Translations under genes and position numbers: made by a program
Origin: Pseudactinotalea terrae
GTDB lineage: Bacteria > Actinomycetota > Actinomycetes > Actinomycetales > Beutenbergiaceae
Length of the DNA stretch: 64,000 nucleotides
NCBI RefSeq assembly: GCF_009733845.1
Contig: NZ_WNXZ01000004.1
Span: 186,001 to 250,000, forward strand
Direction of reading: 5' to 3'
Shown: piece by piece, positions 7,645-16,350 of the stretch
Position numbering within the stretch: position 1 is the first letter of the stretch
Layout of the letters: each line of letters starts with the position of its first letter
Notes under the pieces: model-generated
Databases searched by the model: none
Seen by the model: the letters and a program-made list of their open reading frames with translations, nothing else
Told to the model about the DNA's origin: nothing

Positions 7645-9909
7645 CTAGACCTCGAAGCGCCGCGTCGCTGCCCGGACCCGGCCGCTGCCGCGCGTGGTGG
7701 CGACCGCGACACCGGGTGCCGGTAGCCGCCGCTCGTTCCGGAACAGGCGGTAGCCGCTGGCCCCGGGAGCCAGTCCACGGAACGTCTCCCTGCCCGACGC
7801 GCTCACCACCCGGATGTCGACGGGCTCCTGGTCGAGGTTGATCACGTGGAGCGCGGTGTGGTGGGCGCCGTCGCGCTCGACGGTGTGCGACGTCACCCCG
7901 AACGCGACCCGCTCGCCCGCCACCTCGGCGAGATCGACCGCCGTGAGCTCGGTGGTCAGCTCACCGACGAAGCTGACGGTGAGGATCCGTTGCGAGCGGG
8001 TGCCGCCCAGGAACGAGGTGGAGGTCGGCGCGTACGTGGCCTCCCACTCCTCGCCCCAGCTGATGACGAGCCGGACGTCGCCCCTGGTCACGGTGAGACC
8101 TGAGGCGACCGTGATCGTCTGCTCGTCGTAGGGGGCAGGTGTGCCGTCGAGGAAGGCGACCTCGTCCTCGGGGCCGATGATCAGCGGGATGCGCTCACGT
8201 GAGGCTCCCGTGGTGGCCATCGAGCGCCGCAGACCGTCCTGCCAGTGGCTGACGTCGGTGGTGACGGCGGCGTCAGCGGTCGTGTAACGCGTGGTGAACA
8301 CGCCTGCGAAACCCGTGAGGTCGTCGGCGGTGATCGCCGCTCCCGAGGTGTCGTCGCCGGCGTGGTGCGCTGCCGTGACCTCGCTGCGCGAGGTGGCTGT
8401 GCCGGCGACGTCGTCCACGGTGGTCCAGTCGTCGGGGCCCGAGGTGTTGAGCGAGAGCACGAACATGCCCGCCTCCGGGTGCCAGAACGCGTTGGTGCCC
8501 ATTCGTTGGCTCGCGTACGGGCGGACACCGTACGCAGCAGCGGTGTAGCAGCCCGGGCGGCGGACGAACGCGTACTGCTGATCGAGTGTGCCCCGCCGCA
8601 GCTGGGTGAAAGCGTCCTCACGAAGGTACGGAAGGTCGGCCACACGAGCGTCGCGCTCGGCGGTGCTCACGCCGTCGGGAGCGACCGGCACGTGCATGTA
8701 GAGGCGCGCGGAGGAGTCCTGCTTCTCGCGTGGCTGCACCGGCTCGGGGTCCAGTGCCCAGGCTGCCCGGCCGGCCTGTTTCTCCTCCGCCGTCGCGTAG
8801 AACGCCCCGAGCGCGGGGACCTGCTCGAGCAGCGCTCGCCCGAGCGCGCTCCGGTCGAGATCGTCCTCGGGGGTGGTGGTGAATGTCGGCAGCACCCCCC
8901 GACCGCTCGTCGCCGACAGCACGAAGCCCTGCGGCTGGCCCGGCTCCATCACCACGATGTACCCGAACCACTCGGCGAACCGCCTCGCGAGCTCGACGGC
9001 CGAAGGGTCCTGGGTCTGCTCGTAGATGTGCCCGACGTCAGGGAGCATCACCGTGAAGTTGTACCCGGCGTCGGGGGTCAACGGCTCGTTGAAGAATCCG
9101 GCAGGTGCCTGCCCGTGCTCGAGCAGCGCCGCCATCCGGTCCGAGAGCGAGGCCGCCATCGCGGCGTCGTTCATCACGGTGGCCGCCTGCGCCACTCCCG
9201 CCAGGCCGGCGACCACCTGGTTGACGAACCGCACGGGCAGGTTCCAGTGCGGGCGGTCGAGGTCGACGAGCCACGCGCTGCTCGCGCGCAGCGCGGTCTC
9301 GATCTCGCCACGACGCTCGGGCAACGCGTCGACGCTGAGGAGGTCGCGGAGCACCGCCGACTGCGCGACCGTGCCGAACCCAGTCGGGGACAGGTGGTGC
9401 TCCGTGGGCGAGTACTCAGGGTAGGAGCCGTCGTCGTGCTGCAGCGACAGGTAGTAGCCGAGTGCGGCGTCGAGGCGCCTGAGGAGGTTCGGATCCAGGT
9501 AGTAGGGGTTCCAGACGCGTTCGTGGGAGTAGAACCAGGACAGCGTGGCGACGTGCTCCATGATGCGCGCGTTGAAGGGCTGGTTGGGCAGACGCTGCCA
9601 GCCGTCCTCCATCCAACCGAACAGGTCCTCGTCGTCGTCGACGACGCTGTTGGCCAGCGGCGACAGGATCATCAGGTACGCGGCGAACACCTGCTCGTTC
9701 TCGGCGAACAGGGCCCGGTCCGGGGCGCCGTCGGGCAGGGCCTCGACCAGTGGCAGGACGGTGCCCTCAGAGGTGGCGAACGAGGGTGCGGCCGTACCCA
9801 GCTGCGCGAGAAGTGCCGCAGCCGAGGCAGCGGTCACGCCGCCGATGAATCTGCGTCGGGACAGCGGCGGCAGCCCCAGGGGTGGGCGGTCGGTTCGCTC
9901 GGTGGTCAT
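7645..9909 (-). CDS. Tat-exported toroid/beta-sandwich protein, putative polysaccharide lyase (paralogue 2)
   Basis: A 754-residue homologue of the protein at 2981-5209. The Tat signal is LSRRRFIGG followed by an Ala-rich hydrophobic stretch ending near APSFA. The N-terminal half is helical (MEHVATLSWFYSHERVWNPYYLD, RRLDAALGYYLSLQ) and the C-terminal half beta-rich. It keeps the same conserved blocks, including GWMEDGW, HGQAPAGFFNEPL and PGVAVATTRG. The ATG is preceded by GAAGGAG. It is the last gene of the leftward set LacI, binding lipoprotein, permease, permease, lyase-like protein. Export plus adjacency to a sugar importer suggests it makes the oligosaccharide that the importer takes up. 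The enzymatic class is not recognised; the lyase label is inference from architecture and context. Confidence 0.7.
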   Translation of the reverse strand: MTTERTDRPPLGLPPLSRRRFIGGVTAASAAALLAQLGTAAPSFATSEGTVLPLVEALPDGAPDRALFAENEQVFAAYLMILSPLANSVVDDDEDLFGWMEDGWQRLPNQPFNARIMEHVATLSWFYSHERVWNPYYLDPNLLRRLDAALGYYLSLQHDDGSYPEYSPTEHHLSPTGFGTVAQSAVLRDLLSVDALPERRGEIETALRASSAWLVDLDRPHWNLPVRFVNQVVAGLAGVAQAATVMNDAAMAASLSDRMAALLEHGQAPAGFFNEPLTPDAGYNFTVMLPDVGHIYEQTQDPSAVELARRFAEWFGYIVVMEPGQPQGFVLSATSGRGVLPTFTTTPEDDLDRSALGRALLEQVPALGAFYATAEEKQAGRAAWALDPEPVQPREKQDSSARLYMHVPVAPDGVSTAERDARVADLPYLREDAFTQLRRGTLDQQYAFVRRPGCYTAAAYGVRPYASQRMGTNAFWHPEAGMFVLSLNTSGPDDWTTVDDVAGTATSRSEVTAAHHAGDDTSGAAITADDLTGFAGVFTTRYTTADAAVTTDVSHWQDGLRRSMATTGASRERIPLIIGPEDEVAFLDGTPAPYDEQTITVASGLTVTRGDVRLVISWGEEWEATYAPTSTSFLGGTRSQRILTVSFVGELTTELTAVDLAEVAGERVAFGVTSHTVERDGAHHTALHVINLDQEPVDIRVVSASGRETFRGLAPGASGYRLFRNERRLPAPGVAVATTRGSGRVRAATRRFEV

Positions 9910-10018
9910 CGTTGACTCCTTCGGTGGACGACCGGCATGGGGGCGTGCGCCACCCAGCGACGGCCGGTCGGTGCGGCGCCGGGCGCGGTCTTCGGATGGC
10001 GGCGGGTCGTCGGGGCGA

Positions 10019-10876
10019 TCAGCCCTTCAGACCGGTCCGCGACAGGCCTTCCACGAACTGTCGTTGGGCGAACAGGAACACGATGATCACGGGGATCACC
10101 GTGAGCGCGGTGGCGCCGATCTGGGTGTTGTAGATCGGCTCGCCGTATCCGTCCTGGTAGCGCGTCAGGGCCAGGCTGACGGGGAACAGCTCTTCGCTGC
10201 GCAGGAAGATCAGTGGCTCGAAGTACATGTTGAAGGCGGCCAGGAACTTCATGATCGCCACAGCGGAGACGGCTGGACCGGCCAACGGCATCGCGACGCG
10301 GGCGAAGATGCCGAGCCGGCCGAGACCGTCGAGCCGGCCCGCCTCCTCCAGCTCCCCAGGGAGCGAGAGGAAGAACTGACGGAAGATGAAGACGCTGACC
10401 ACGGCGCCGGGGCCGAAGATCGGGATGAGGATCAGCGGCCAGTGCGTGTTCATCCAGCCCAGTTCAGCTACCCACCGGAAGATCGGGATGATGGCGACCT
10501 CGCCAGGGATGAACATGCCGGACATCAGCACGAGGAACACCTTGCCCGAGAGCGGGAACCTGATGCGCGCGAACGCATACCCGGCGAGCGACCCGACCAG
10601 CACCGAGCCCACGGTGACGATGGCGGCGATGTAGAGCGAGTTCAGATACTGCCTCGCGAACGGCATCACCGTGAAGATCTTCGAGACGCCTTCGAGCGTC
10701 CACTCGGTCGGTAACAGCGTCGGTGGGATGGCGAAGATCTCGTTGGCCGGCTTGAAGGAGGACAGCACCATCCACAGCAGCGGGTAGACGAACGGGATAC
10801 TCAGCGCGATCAGCAGCACGTACAGGACGACGCGCGAGACGATCCGGCGGGTGCCGTGCGATGTCTCAGACCTCAT
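10019..10876 (-). CDS. Carbohydrate ABC transporter permease, MalG type (CUT1)
   Basis: A 285-residue inner-membrane protein with about six transmembrane segments. The EAA loop that contacts the ATPase is visible as LEEAGRLDGLGRLGIFARVAMPL. The ending (FLFAQRQFVEGLSRTGLKG) is typical of MalG-type permeases. It overlaps the upstream permease by 11 bases, so the two are coupled. No ATPase is encoded nearby, consistent with a shared MsiK-type ATPase elsewhere in the genome, as known for many actinobacterial CUT1 importers. Confidence 0.92.
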   Translation of the reverse strand: MRSETSHGTRRIVSRVVLYVLLIALSIPFVYPLLWMVLSSFKPANEIFAIPPTLLPTEWTLEGVSKIFTVMPFARQYLNSLYIAAIVTVGSVLVGSLAGYAFARIRFPLSGKVFLVLMSGMFIPGEVAIIPIFRWVAELGWMNTHWPLILIPIFGPGAVVSVFIFRQFFLSLPGELEEAGRLDGLGRLGIFARVAMPLAGPAVSAVAIMKFLAAFNMYFEPLIFLRSEELFPVSLALTRYQDGYGEPIYNTQIGATALTVIPVIIVFLFAQRQFVEGLSRTGLKG

Positions 10877-11816
10877 CGTGCACCCACCTCTTCCTGGTGC
10901 TCCACTGCAGCACGGCGAGCCCGAGCATCACGAAGAACAGCAGCACGCCGATAGCAGAGGCGTAGCCGAAGTCCTGCTGCACGAACGCCGTGCGGTACAG
11001 GAGGTAGGAGATCACCGTGGTCGAGCGACCTGGTCCGCCCTCGGTGAGGATCTGGATCGGCGCGAACACGTCCATCGCACCGACCATCGTCAGCATCGTC
11101 ACGAGCAGGATCGTCGGCGTCATCAGCGGCAGCGTGATCGACCGGAACACGCGGGTGGCGCGGGCACCGTCGATTCGCGCCGCCTCCTTCAGCTCCGCGG
11201 GCACGTTCTGCAGCGCGGCCAGGAACAGGATCATGTTCATGCCGACACCCTTGAAGACCTGGATCACGACGACGGTCGGCAGCGCCAGGGAGGCGTCACG
11301 CAGCCAGTTCGGCCCGGTGATGCCGAGCATCGCCAGGACGCCGTTGATGCCGCCGTTCTTGGCGACCAGGAAGTTCCAGATGAGCACCCACGCCACCGTC
11401 GAGACGATCACCGGTGAGAAGAAGAAGGTGCGGAACGTCGCGGTTCCGGGGAGCTTCTGGTTGAGCAGGATCGCGAGCCCCATGGCAAGGGTGACGTTGA
11501 GGACCATCAGCAGCGCGGCGAACTTGAAGGTCGTCAGCAGCGATCCCCACACGTCGCCGTCGGTCAGCAGCCTCGTGAAGTTCTCACTCCCCACCCAGGT
11601 GAACTGTCCAGTCAGCGGCTGCCAGTCGTGCAGGGCGTACCAGACCACGTAGCCGAACGGCACCAGCCCGAGCACGATCGCTCCGATGAGGACCGGTGCG
11701 ACGAACGCCATGCCGATCGCGGCGTCGATGCGCGCCAGACGCTTGCTGGTGCCACCGCCCGGTGCCGGGCGGCGGTGGGTACCACCACCTGGCAGCCGTG
11801 AGGCCTGGGTGCTCAC
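10866..11816 (-). CDS. Carbohydrate ABC transporter permease, MalF type (CUT1)
   Basis: A 316-residue membrane protein with a GTG start three bases after the binding-protein stop. A basic cytoplasmic N-terminus (residues 1-35) precedes six predicted membrane helices (first: AIGMAFVAPVLIGAIVLGLV). The EAA motif reads KEAARIDGARATRVFRSITL. It forms the heterodimeric channel with the MalG-type permease downstream and receives substrate from the lipoprotein encoded upstream. The substrate is inferred to be an oligosaccharide released by the neighbouring exported lyase-like proteins. Confidence 0.92.
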   Translation of the reverse strand: MSTQASRLPGGGTHRRPAPGGGTSKRLARIDAAIGMAFVAPVLIGAIVLGLVPFGYVVWYALHDWQPLTGQFTWVGSENFTRLLTDGDVWGSLLTTFKFAALLMVLNVTLAMGLAILLNQKLPGTATFRTFFFSPVIVSTVAWVLIWNFLVAKNGGINGVLAMLGITGPNWLRDASLALPTVVVIQVFKGVGMNMILFLAALQNVPAELKEAARIDGARATRVFRSITLPLMTPTILLVTMLTMVGAMDVFAPIQILTEGGPGRSTTVISYLLYRTAFVQQDFGYASAIGVLLFFVMLGLAVLQWSTRKRWVHDEV

Positions 11817-11819
11817 GCG

Positions 11820-13127
11820 TCAGGCGCCGAGGAGGGCCTGAGCGGCGTCGTTGGCAGCGCCCAGTGCAGCCTCGACATCGGCGTCGGCGGTCCACAAAGC
11901 GTCGAGCGCGATGCGCACCGGGTCGCTGATCTCGCTCATCTTCGGGTTGCCCGGCTTGGTCACGGCGGCCGAGGCCTGGTCGATGATCGTGCCCTGCAGC
12001 TGCGTCTGCGTCAGAGCCGGAGCCGCTGCGGCGAGGGTCTCCAGGTTCAGCAGGGAGGTGCGCGGCGGCGGGAAGAACTGCGCGAGCAGTCTGGAGTTGT
12101 CGGGGTTGGTGAAGAACGCCAGGAAGTCAGCCGCGATCACGGGGTTCGGGCCCTGCGTGAGCACCCCGACACCGCCCTGACCCACGACCGGGACCGTCCC
12201 GGCTGGGCCCTCGGGCAGCGGCAGGAAGTCCCAGGCGAAGCCGGCCTCGGCGAGCCCGGTCGAGGCAGACAGCTGCGACATCCGCGTGGCGATCTGCCCG
12301 GTCGCGAAGTCGTACTCCTCGCCGGGGGCGATGATCGCCAGCTTCCCGTAGACCTGGTCGTGGTACCAGGTGAAGAACTCGACCATCTCGGCAGAGGTGA
12401 AGGTCGCCGTCGAGCCGTCCTCGGACCAGGCGCTGGCCCCCCAGGACAGCCACATGGGGGCGAGGGCGTCGTTCCAGGCGGTCGCGGCGTCGGCAGGTGG
12501 TTGGAACCCAGCCACGCCCTGGCTCGCCGCTGTGGCGGCCGACAGCTCCATCAGGGTGTCCCACGTCCAGTCACCGCTGGCGATCAGGTCACGCGGATCG
12601 GGCTGGCCGGCCGCAGCGAGCAGGTCATTGTTGACGTAGATCCCGAACGGGCTGTTGGAGAACGGGTAGCCGTGCAAGCCGTCATCGGAGCTCCACAGCC
12701 CGATGGCGCCGGGGATCAGGTCGTCGTACTCGTAGCCGTCGGCGGCCTCGAAGGTGGGGGTGAGGTTGGTGAACACACCAGCCGCGACGAACTGGGCGGC
12801 GAACGACTCCATCGCCCAAGCCATGTCGGGTGCCTCGTTGCCCGCGATCTGGGTGGTGAGGGCGTCGACGTACCCGTCGGTGAGCGCCTCGAAGGAGACG
12901 GCGCTGACCTTGTCGGGGTTGGCCTCGATGTAGGCATCGGCGATCTGGTTGAAGATCGCGTGGTGGCCGTCGTTGGCCGACCACACGGTCATGCGCAGCT
13001 CGACCGGGCCGTCGGGTGCGCCATCGGTGCTGTCGCCGTCGGCGCTGCAGGAGGCCAGAGTCAGTCCGGCAAGACCGGCAGCGGGGACGGCTGCCAGCAG
13101 GGCGCGGCGCGTGATGGGTCGTGTCAT
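11820..13127 (-). CDS. Extracellular sugar-binding lipoprotein of an ABC importer (SBP_bac_1 type)
   Basis: A 435-residue solute-binding protein. The start chosen is the ATG at 13127, preceded by GAGAGGA; a longer frame upstream is Arg-rich and unlikely to be coded. The N-terminus combines a twin-arginine-like motif (TRRALLAA) with a lipobox (LTLASC), so it is probably exported folded and lipid-anchored. The mature part has the usual cluster 1 layout: VELRMTVWSANDGHH, NEAPDMAWAMESFAAQF and, near the C-terminus, VVGQGGVGVLTQGPNPVIAADFLAFF. It captures substrate for the two downstream permeases. Confidence 0.9.
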   Translation of the reverse strand: MTRPITRRALLAAVPAAGLAGLTLASCSADGDSTDGAPDGPVELRMTVWSANDGHHAIFNQIADAYIEANPDKVSAVSFEALTDGYVDALTTQIAGNEAPDMAWAMESFAAQFVAAGVFTNLTPTFEAADGYEYDDLIPGAIGLWSSDDGLHGYPFSNSPFGIYVNNDLLAAAGQPDPRDLIASGDWTWDTLMELSAATAASQGVAGFQPPADAATAWNDALAPMWLSWGASAWSEDGSTATFTSAEMVEFFTWYHDQVYGKLAIIAPGEEYDFATGQIATRMSQLSASTGLAEAGFAWDFLPLPEGPAGTVPVVGQGGVGVLTQGPNPVIAADFLAFFTNPDNSRLLAQFFPPPRTSLLNLETLAAAAPALTQTQLQGTIIDQASAAVTKPGNPKMSEISDPVRIALDALWTADADVEAALGAANDAAQALLGA

Positions 13128-13239
13128 GTGTAGGTCCTCTCGGGACGCCGTCGTCATCCCCGACCTCGATGTCCGGGGGCAGCGCGTGGGCCGCAGACAC
13201 GACACTAATGTGGCGGCACGAAACTGTCTAGAGAAGTTC

Positions 13240-13248
13240 GCAAGAATT
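13240..13248. promoter_or_regulatory. GCAAGAATT element upstream of the binding-protein gene
   Basis: GCAAGAATT, within the dyad TTC-GCAA-GAA at 13237-13246, about 110 bases before the binding-protein start. It matches the first nine bases of the motif at 14406 and is near a GTCTAGA like the one at 5301. It is a possible third, weaker site of the same regulator. Confidence 0.3.
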
Positions 13249-13289
13249 TTCGGGGCTCCTGGGCGCCCGTGTACGACGACAATCGCGAT

Positions 13290-13312
13290 GCCCGCCGTGC
13301 CGGCGTGCGGGC
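13290..13312 (-). terminator. Hairpin after the LacI gene
   Basis: A 6-bp stem (GCCCGC / GCGGGC) with an internal GC-rich loop lies 18 bases beyond the stop of the leftward LacI gene, in a 202-base gap that also holds the promoter of the binding-protein gene. Confidence 0.4.
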
Positions 13313-13329
13313 CGGGTCGTGACGCTTCG

Positions 13330-14352
13330 TCAGGCCGCCGGCGGCGCCGTCGAGCCCCGCACCACCAGCCGCGTGGCCAGCTCGGTGTGAAGGGCGTGAT
13401 CCGGTGGGCCATCGGCGATGAGCGCAGCGATCATCTGGACCGCGACCGCTCCCATCTGGTCGAGCGGCTGCCGCACCGTGGTCAACGGTGGCGCGGACAC
13501 CTGGGCCATGATGAGGTCGTCGAAGCCGACGACGCTGAGGTCCTCAGGCACGCGCAGCCCGCGCCGCCGCGCCGCCTCGATCACGCCGAGCGCTGGCAGA
13601 TCGGAGGCGGCGAAGACAGCGGTCGGGCGGTCGGATCGGCGGAGCAGCTCGGTGCCCAGCTCGAGGCCGGAGTCGTAGGTGAAATCGCCGTCCAGCACCA
13701 TGGACTCGTCGAGCTCGATGCCTGCGGTCCCCATGGCTGCCCGGAAGCCCGAGACCCGGGCGCGGCTCGCCATCGCCTCCGGGAAGCCCGTCAGCATGGC
13801 GATCTTCGTGTGGCCCAGCCCCAGAAGGTGCTCGGTGGCCTGCAGTCCACCGGCCCAGTTCGTCGCGCCGACGCTGGTCGTCGACTCGTCGGGTCGGTTG
13901 AGCGGGTCGATGGCAACGACCTCGAGGCCGTGAGAGCGGAACCTGGCCCGCTCGTCGTCGTCGAGAATCGAGGTGAGCGCGATCACGCCACGCCTGCCGG
14001 CGGCGTGGATCTCGTCGATCCAGCGGTGATCGGGTGCGTTGTCGGGGTAGCGCGACACCGAGATGTCGAGACCGGTCGAAGCCGCGGCGTCGATGATGCC
14101 GCGCAAGACATCGAGTGTGAGCGGGTTGTACATGTCGCGCGTGATCAGCTCGACCGGGATGAGCGATCCGCGCCGCTTGCGGGTCGCCACGTATCCACGC
14201 TCGGCGAGGATCCGTTCCACTCGCTCGCGTGTGGCGTCGGAGACGTCGACGCCACCGTTGGCGACCTTGGACACGGTCGAGATCGAGACGCCGGCGATCC
14301 TGGCGACCTCCGCCAGGGAGGGCTTCTTGCGCCGACGCACCGGTCCAGCCAT
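13330..14352 (-). CDS. LacI-family transcriptional regulator of the polysaccharide locus
   Basis: A 340-residue repressor. The start is set at the ATG at 14352 because AAGGAGG lies eight bases before it; an upstream ATG has no such site. The N-terminal HTH and hinge are clear (SLAEVARIAGVSISTVSKVANGG ... TRERVERILAERGYV, residues ~11-60). The periplasmic-binding-like effector domain follows, with the family signature FAASDLPALGVIEAARRRGLRVPEDLSVVGFDD near the C-terminus. It is divergent from the FAD oxidoreductase gene and precedes the importer genes. It most likely represses the locus and is released by a sugar or uronate intermediate; candidate operators are at 5316, 13240 and 14406, or at 5263 and 16264. 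Confidence 0.9.
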   Translation of the reverse strand: MAGPVRRRKKPSLAEVARIAGVSISTVSKVANGGVDVSDATRERVERILAERGYVATRKRRGSLIPVELITRDMYNPLTLDVLRGIIDAAASTGLDISVSRYPDNAPDHRWIDEIHAAGRRGVIALTSILDDDERARFRSHGLEVVAIDPLNRPDESTTSVGATNWAGGLQATEHLLGLGHTKIAMLTGFPEAMASRARVSGFRAAMGTAGIELDESMVLDGDFTYDSGLELGTELLRRSDRPTAVFAASDLPALGVIEAARRRGLRVPEDLSVVGFDDLIMAQVSAPPLTTVRQPLDQMGAVAVQMIAALIADGPPDHALHTELATRLVVRGSTAPPAA

Positions 14353-14405
14353 CTGTGCCCTCCTTGGTCTCCGCCCGCCGCCGTCGACTCGGCGCCGAAA
14401 TCTCA

Positions 14406-14423
14406 GCAAGAATTCTACGAAAA
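14406..14423. promoter_or_regulatory. Shared motif GCAAG-AA-TTCTACGAAAA in the LacI/oxidoreductase divergent region
   Basis: This 18-base AT-richer stretch in a GC-rich intergenic region matches the site at 5316-5331 in both blocks. It lies 54 bases before the LacI start on one side and 57 bases before the oxidoreductase start on the other, as expected of an autoregulatory operator. Confidence 0.45.
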
Positions 14424-14480
14424 CGTACTAGGGTTCTCGACAGGTCAACCGGACCCTACTCGACGGAGAGCGACAGACTC

Positions 14481-16118
14481 ATGGAACTCCAGGCAGACGT
14501 GGCGATCATCGGAGGCGGGGTCGGGGGCGTCTCGGCAGCGCTGGCGGCGCTGCGAGCAGGCAAGCGGGTCGTCATGACCGACCCCACGAGGTGGCTCGGG
14601 GGTCAGCTGACCAGCCAGCTGGTGCCATCGGACGAGCACCGCTACATCGAGGACGACGGCGCCAACGCCTCGTACCGGGAGTTCCGGAATGCCCTGCGGG
14701 GCTACTACCGGTCGCACTTCCCGCTGACCGACGCCGCCAAGGCCGACCCGCACCTCAATCCCGGGCACGCCTGGGTGAGCCCGATCAGTGTGGACCCGCG
14801 TGTGATCGTCAACGTGATCGAGGAGCTGTTGCAGCCCTACCGCTCGGCCGACCGGCTGGTGGTGCTGATGCAGACCGAGCCGGTCGCGGTCGAGGTCGAC
14901 GGCGAGCGTGTCACCTCGGTCACGGTCCGGACCACGATGGGGGAGGACGCCGGCGCCGAGCACGTGGTTGCAGCGCCGTACTTTCTCGACGCGACCGAGC
15001 TCGGCGATCTCCTCGCGCTGGGCGGGATCGAGCACGTCTCCGGCCGGGAGTCGCAGGAGATGACCGGCGAGCCGGGCGCGTGGCCGACGGCGGACCCCAC
15101 CGACATGCAGGGCGTCAGCTGGTGCTTCGCGATCGACCATCTCGACGGCGAGGATCACACGATCGACCGCCCTGCCGACTACGAGTACTGGCGAGATCTG
15201 AAGCCGCACCAGCTCGACGGCCGGAACATTCTCAGCATGGGCAACGACCTCGATGCGCACGGGCAGCCGGTCCGCGCCGATGGCACGCCCGGAAAGCGGT
15301 GGTCGCTGTCGCCCAACCTCGATGACGACGTGATCGACCTCGACCACCGCAACATGGGTGCCTGGAACGAGCTGTGGAACTACCGCCGGATCGCGGCGCG
15401 GCGGCAGTTCAGGCCTGGCTTCTACCGGTCCGACGTGGTGGTCGTGAACTGGCCGATGAACGACTACGTCGGCGGACCGCTGTTCGGCATGCCGGATGCC
15501 GCACACCACTGGGACCAGGCGAAGGCGCTGTCGCGGTCGCTGCTGTACTGGCTGCAGACGGACGCTCCCCGCCCGGACGGCGGTACGGGGTGGCCGGGCC
15601 TGCGACTGCGTGCCGACGTCGCCGGAACCGCCGACGGGTTCGCGATGTACCCGTACATCCGCGAGTCACGGCGGCTGCAGGCGCTGCACACGATCGTGGA
15701 GCAGGAGGTCTCCACGACGTATCGCGGCGAGGGTGGTGCCGAGCGCTATCCCGACTCGGTGGGGGTCGGCCACTACTTCTGGATCGACCGCCATCACACC
15801 ACCGGCGACGGGCGTGGCAAGGGCGGCCTGCCCCACCCCTTCGAGATCCCGCTGCGTTCGATGATCCCCGTGCGGGTGCGCAACCTGCTGCCCGCGTGCA
15901 AGAACCTCGGCACCACCCAGATCACGAACGGCTGCTACCGCCTGCACCCCGTCGAGTGGAACATCGGCGAGGCGGCCGGCGCGCTGGCTTCCTACTGCCT
16001 GGACAACGGGACCGAGCCGCACGCGGTCGTCGAGAGTCCGGGCGCGGTCTCCGACTTCCAGCAGCACCTGACCGACCGTGGTGTCCAGCTCCGCTGGGAC
16101 GAGAACAAGCGCTGGTAG
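14481..16118 (+). CDS. FAD-dependent oxidoreductase (PF12831-like)
   Basis: A 545-residue protein starting at MELQADVAIIGGGVGG. The frame runs further upstream but that part overlaps the divergent LacI gene and is not protein-like. The dinucleotide-binding motif IIGGGVGGVSAALAALRAGK is at residues 8-27, followed by WLGGQLTSQ, both hallmarks of this FAD family. The C-terminal third has the flavin-contacting stretch CKNLGTTQITNGCYRLHPVEWNIGEAAG. Such proteins are common in sugar-utilisation loci, and their reaction is largely undefined; oxidation of a sugar hydroxyl is plausible. There is no signal peptide. The last 67 bases, including the stop codon, are repeated exactly at 20129-20195. Confidence 0.88.
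   Translation: MELQADVAIIGGGVGGVSAALAALRAGKRVVMTDPTRWLGGQLTSQLVPSDEHRYIEDDGANASYREFRNALRGYYRSHFPLTDAAKADPHLNPGHAWVSPISVDPRVIVNVIEELLQPYRSADRLVVLMQTEPVAVEVDGERVTSVTVRTTMGEDAGAEHVVAAPYFLDATELGDLLALGGIEHVSGRESQEMTGEPGAWPTADPTDMQGVSWCFAIDHLDGEDHTIDRPADYEYWRDLKPHQLDGRNILSMGNDLDAHGQPVRADGTPGKRWSLSPNLDDDVIDLDHRNMGAWNELWNYRRIAARRQFRPGFYRSDVVVVNWPMNDYVGGPLFGMPDAAHHWDQAKALSRSLLYWLQTDAPRPDGGTGWPGLRLRADVAGTADGFAMYPYIRESRRLQALHTIVEQEVSTTYRGEGGAERYPDSVGVGHYFWIDRHHTTGDGRGKGGLPHPFEIPLRSMIPVRVRNLLPACKNLGTTQITNGCYRLHPVEWNIGEAAGALASYCLDNGTEPHAVVESPGAVSDFQQHLTDRGVQLRWDENKRW
16052..16118 (+). repeat. Perfect 67-base direct repeat, copy 1 (3' end of the FAD oxidoreductase gene)
   Basis: This segment encodes the last 21 residues of the oxidoreductase plus its stop and is identical, base for base, to 20129-20195. 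The identity stops at the stop codon on the right and at one base before CGACTTCC on the left. Confidence 0.95.
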
Positions 16119-16137
16119 ATGGTCTGAGCATCCAGGT

Positions 16138-16155
16138 CGCCTGCGGGCACAGGCG
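16138..16155 (+). terminator. Hairpin after the FAD oxidoreductase gene
   Basis: Perfect 6-bp stem CGCCTG / CAGGCG with a 6-base loop, 20 bases after the stop codon; two more GC pairs can form outside a T-T mismatch. No T-tract. Confidence 0.4.
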
Positions 16156-16263
16156 TCCGCAGCAGGGTGTCGGCCCGATCGCCAGTAGCTGACCACGGCC
16201 TGCGCCGCGCGGGCACCACATCTGAGGATCGTCGACGTCTTGACGCCGTCGTCGTGACAGCCC

Positions 16264-16282
16264 TACCGTTGACGCAACGATA
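16264..16282. promoter_or_regulatory. Operator-like inverted repeat TACCGTTG-ACG-CAACGATA
   Basis: It has the same arm sequence and 3-base spacer as the site at 5263-5281, 69 bases before the heparinase start. Only one position of each 8-base arm varies between the two sites. It ties the heparinase gene to the first lyase-like gene and the dehydrogenase gene. Confidence 0.55.
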
Positions 16283-16350
16283 CGTCATAGTCGACGCACG
16301 ACTCGCTCGAGCCGCGGTGAACGGCTGATGGACCGATGGAGGTTTCCGGT

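Noticed and set aside
14229-14480. Upstream extension of the FAD oxidoreductase frame
   Set aside because: The extra 84 codons are Arg-rich and overlap the divergent LacI gene and its promoter; the protein family begins at the MELQADVAIIGGG start.
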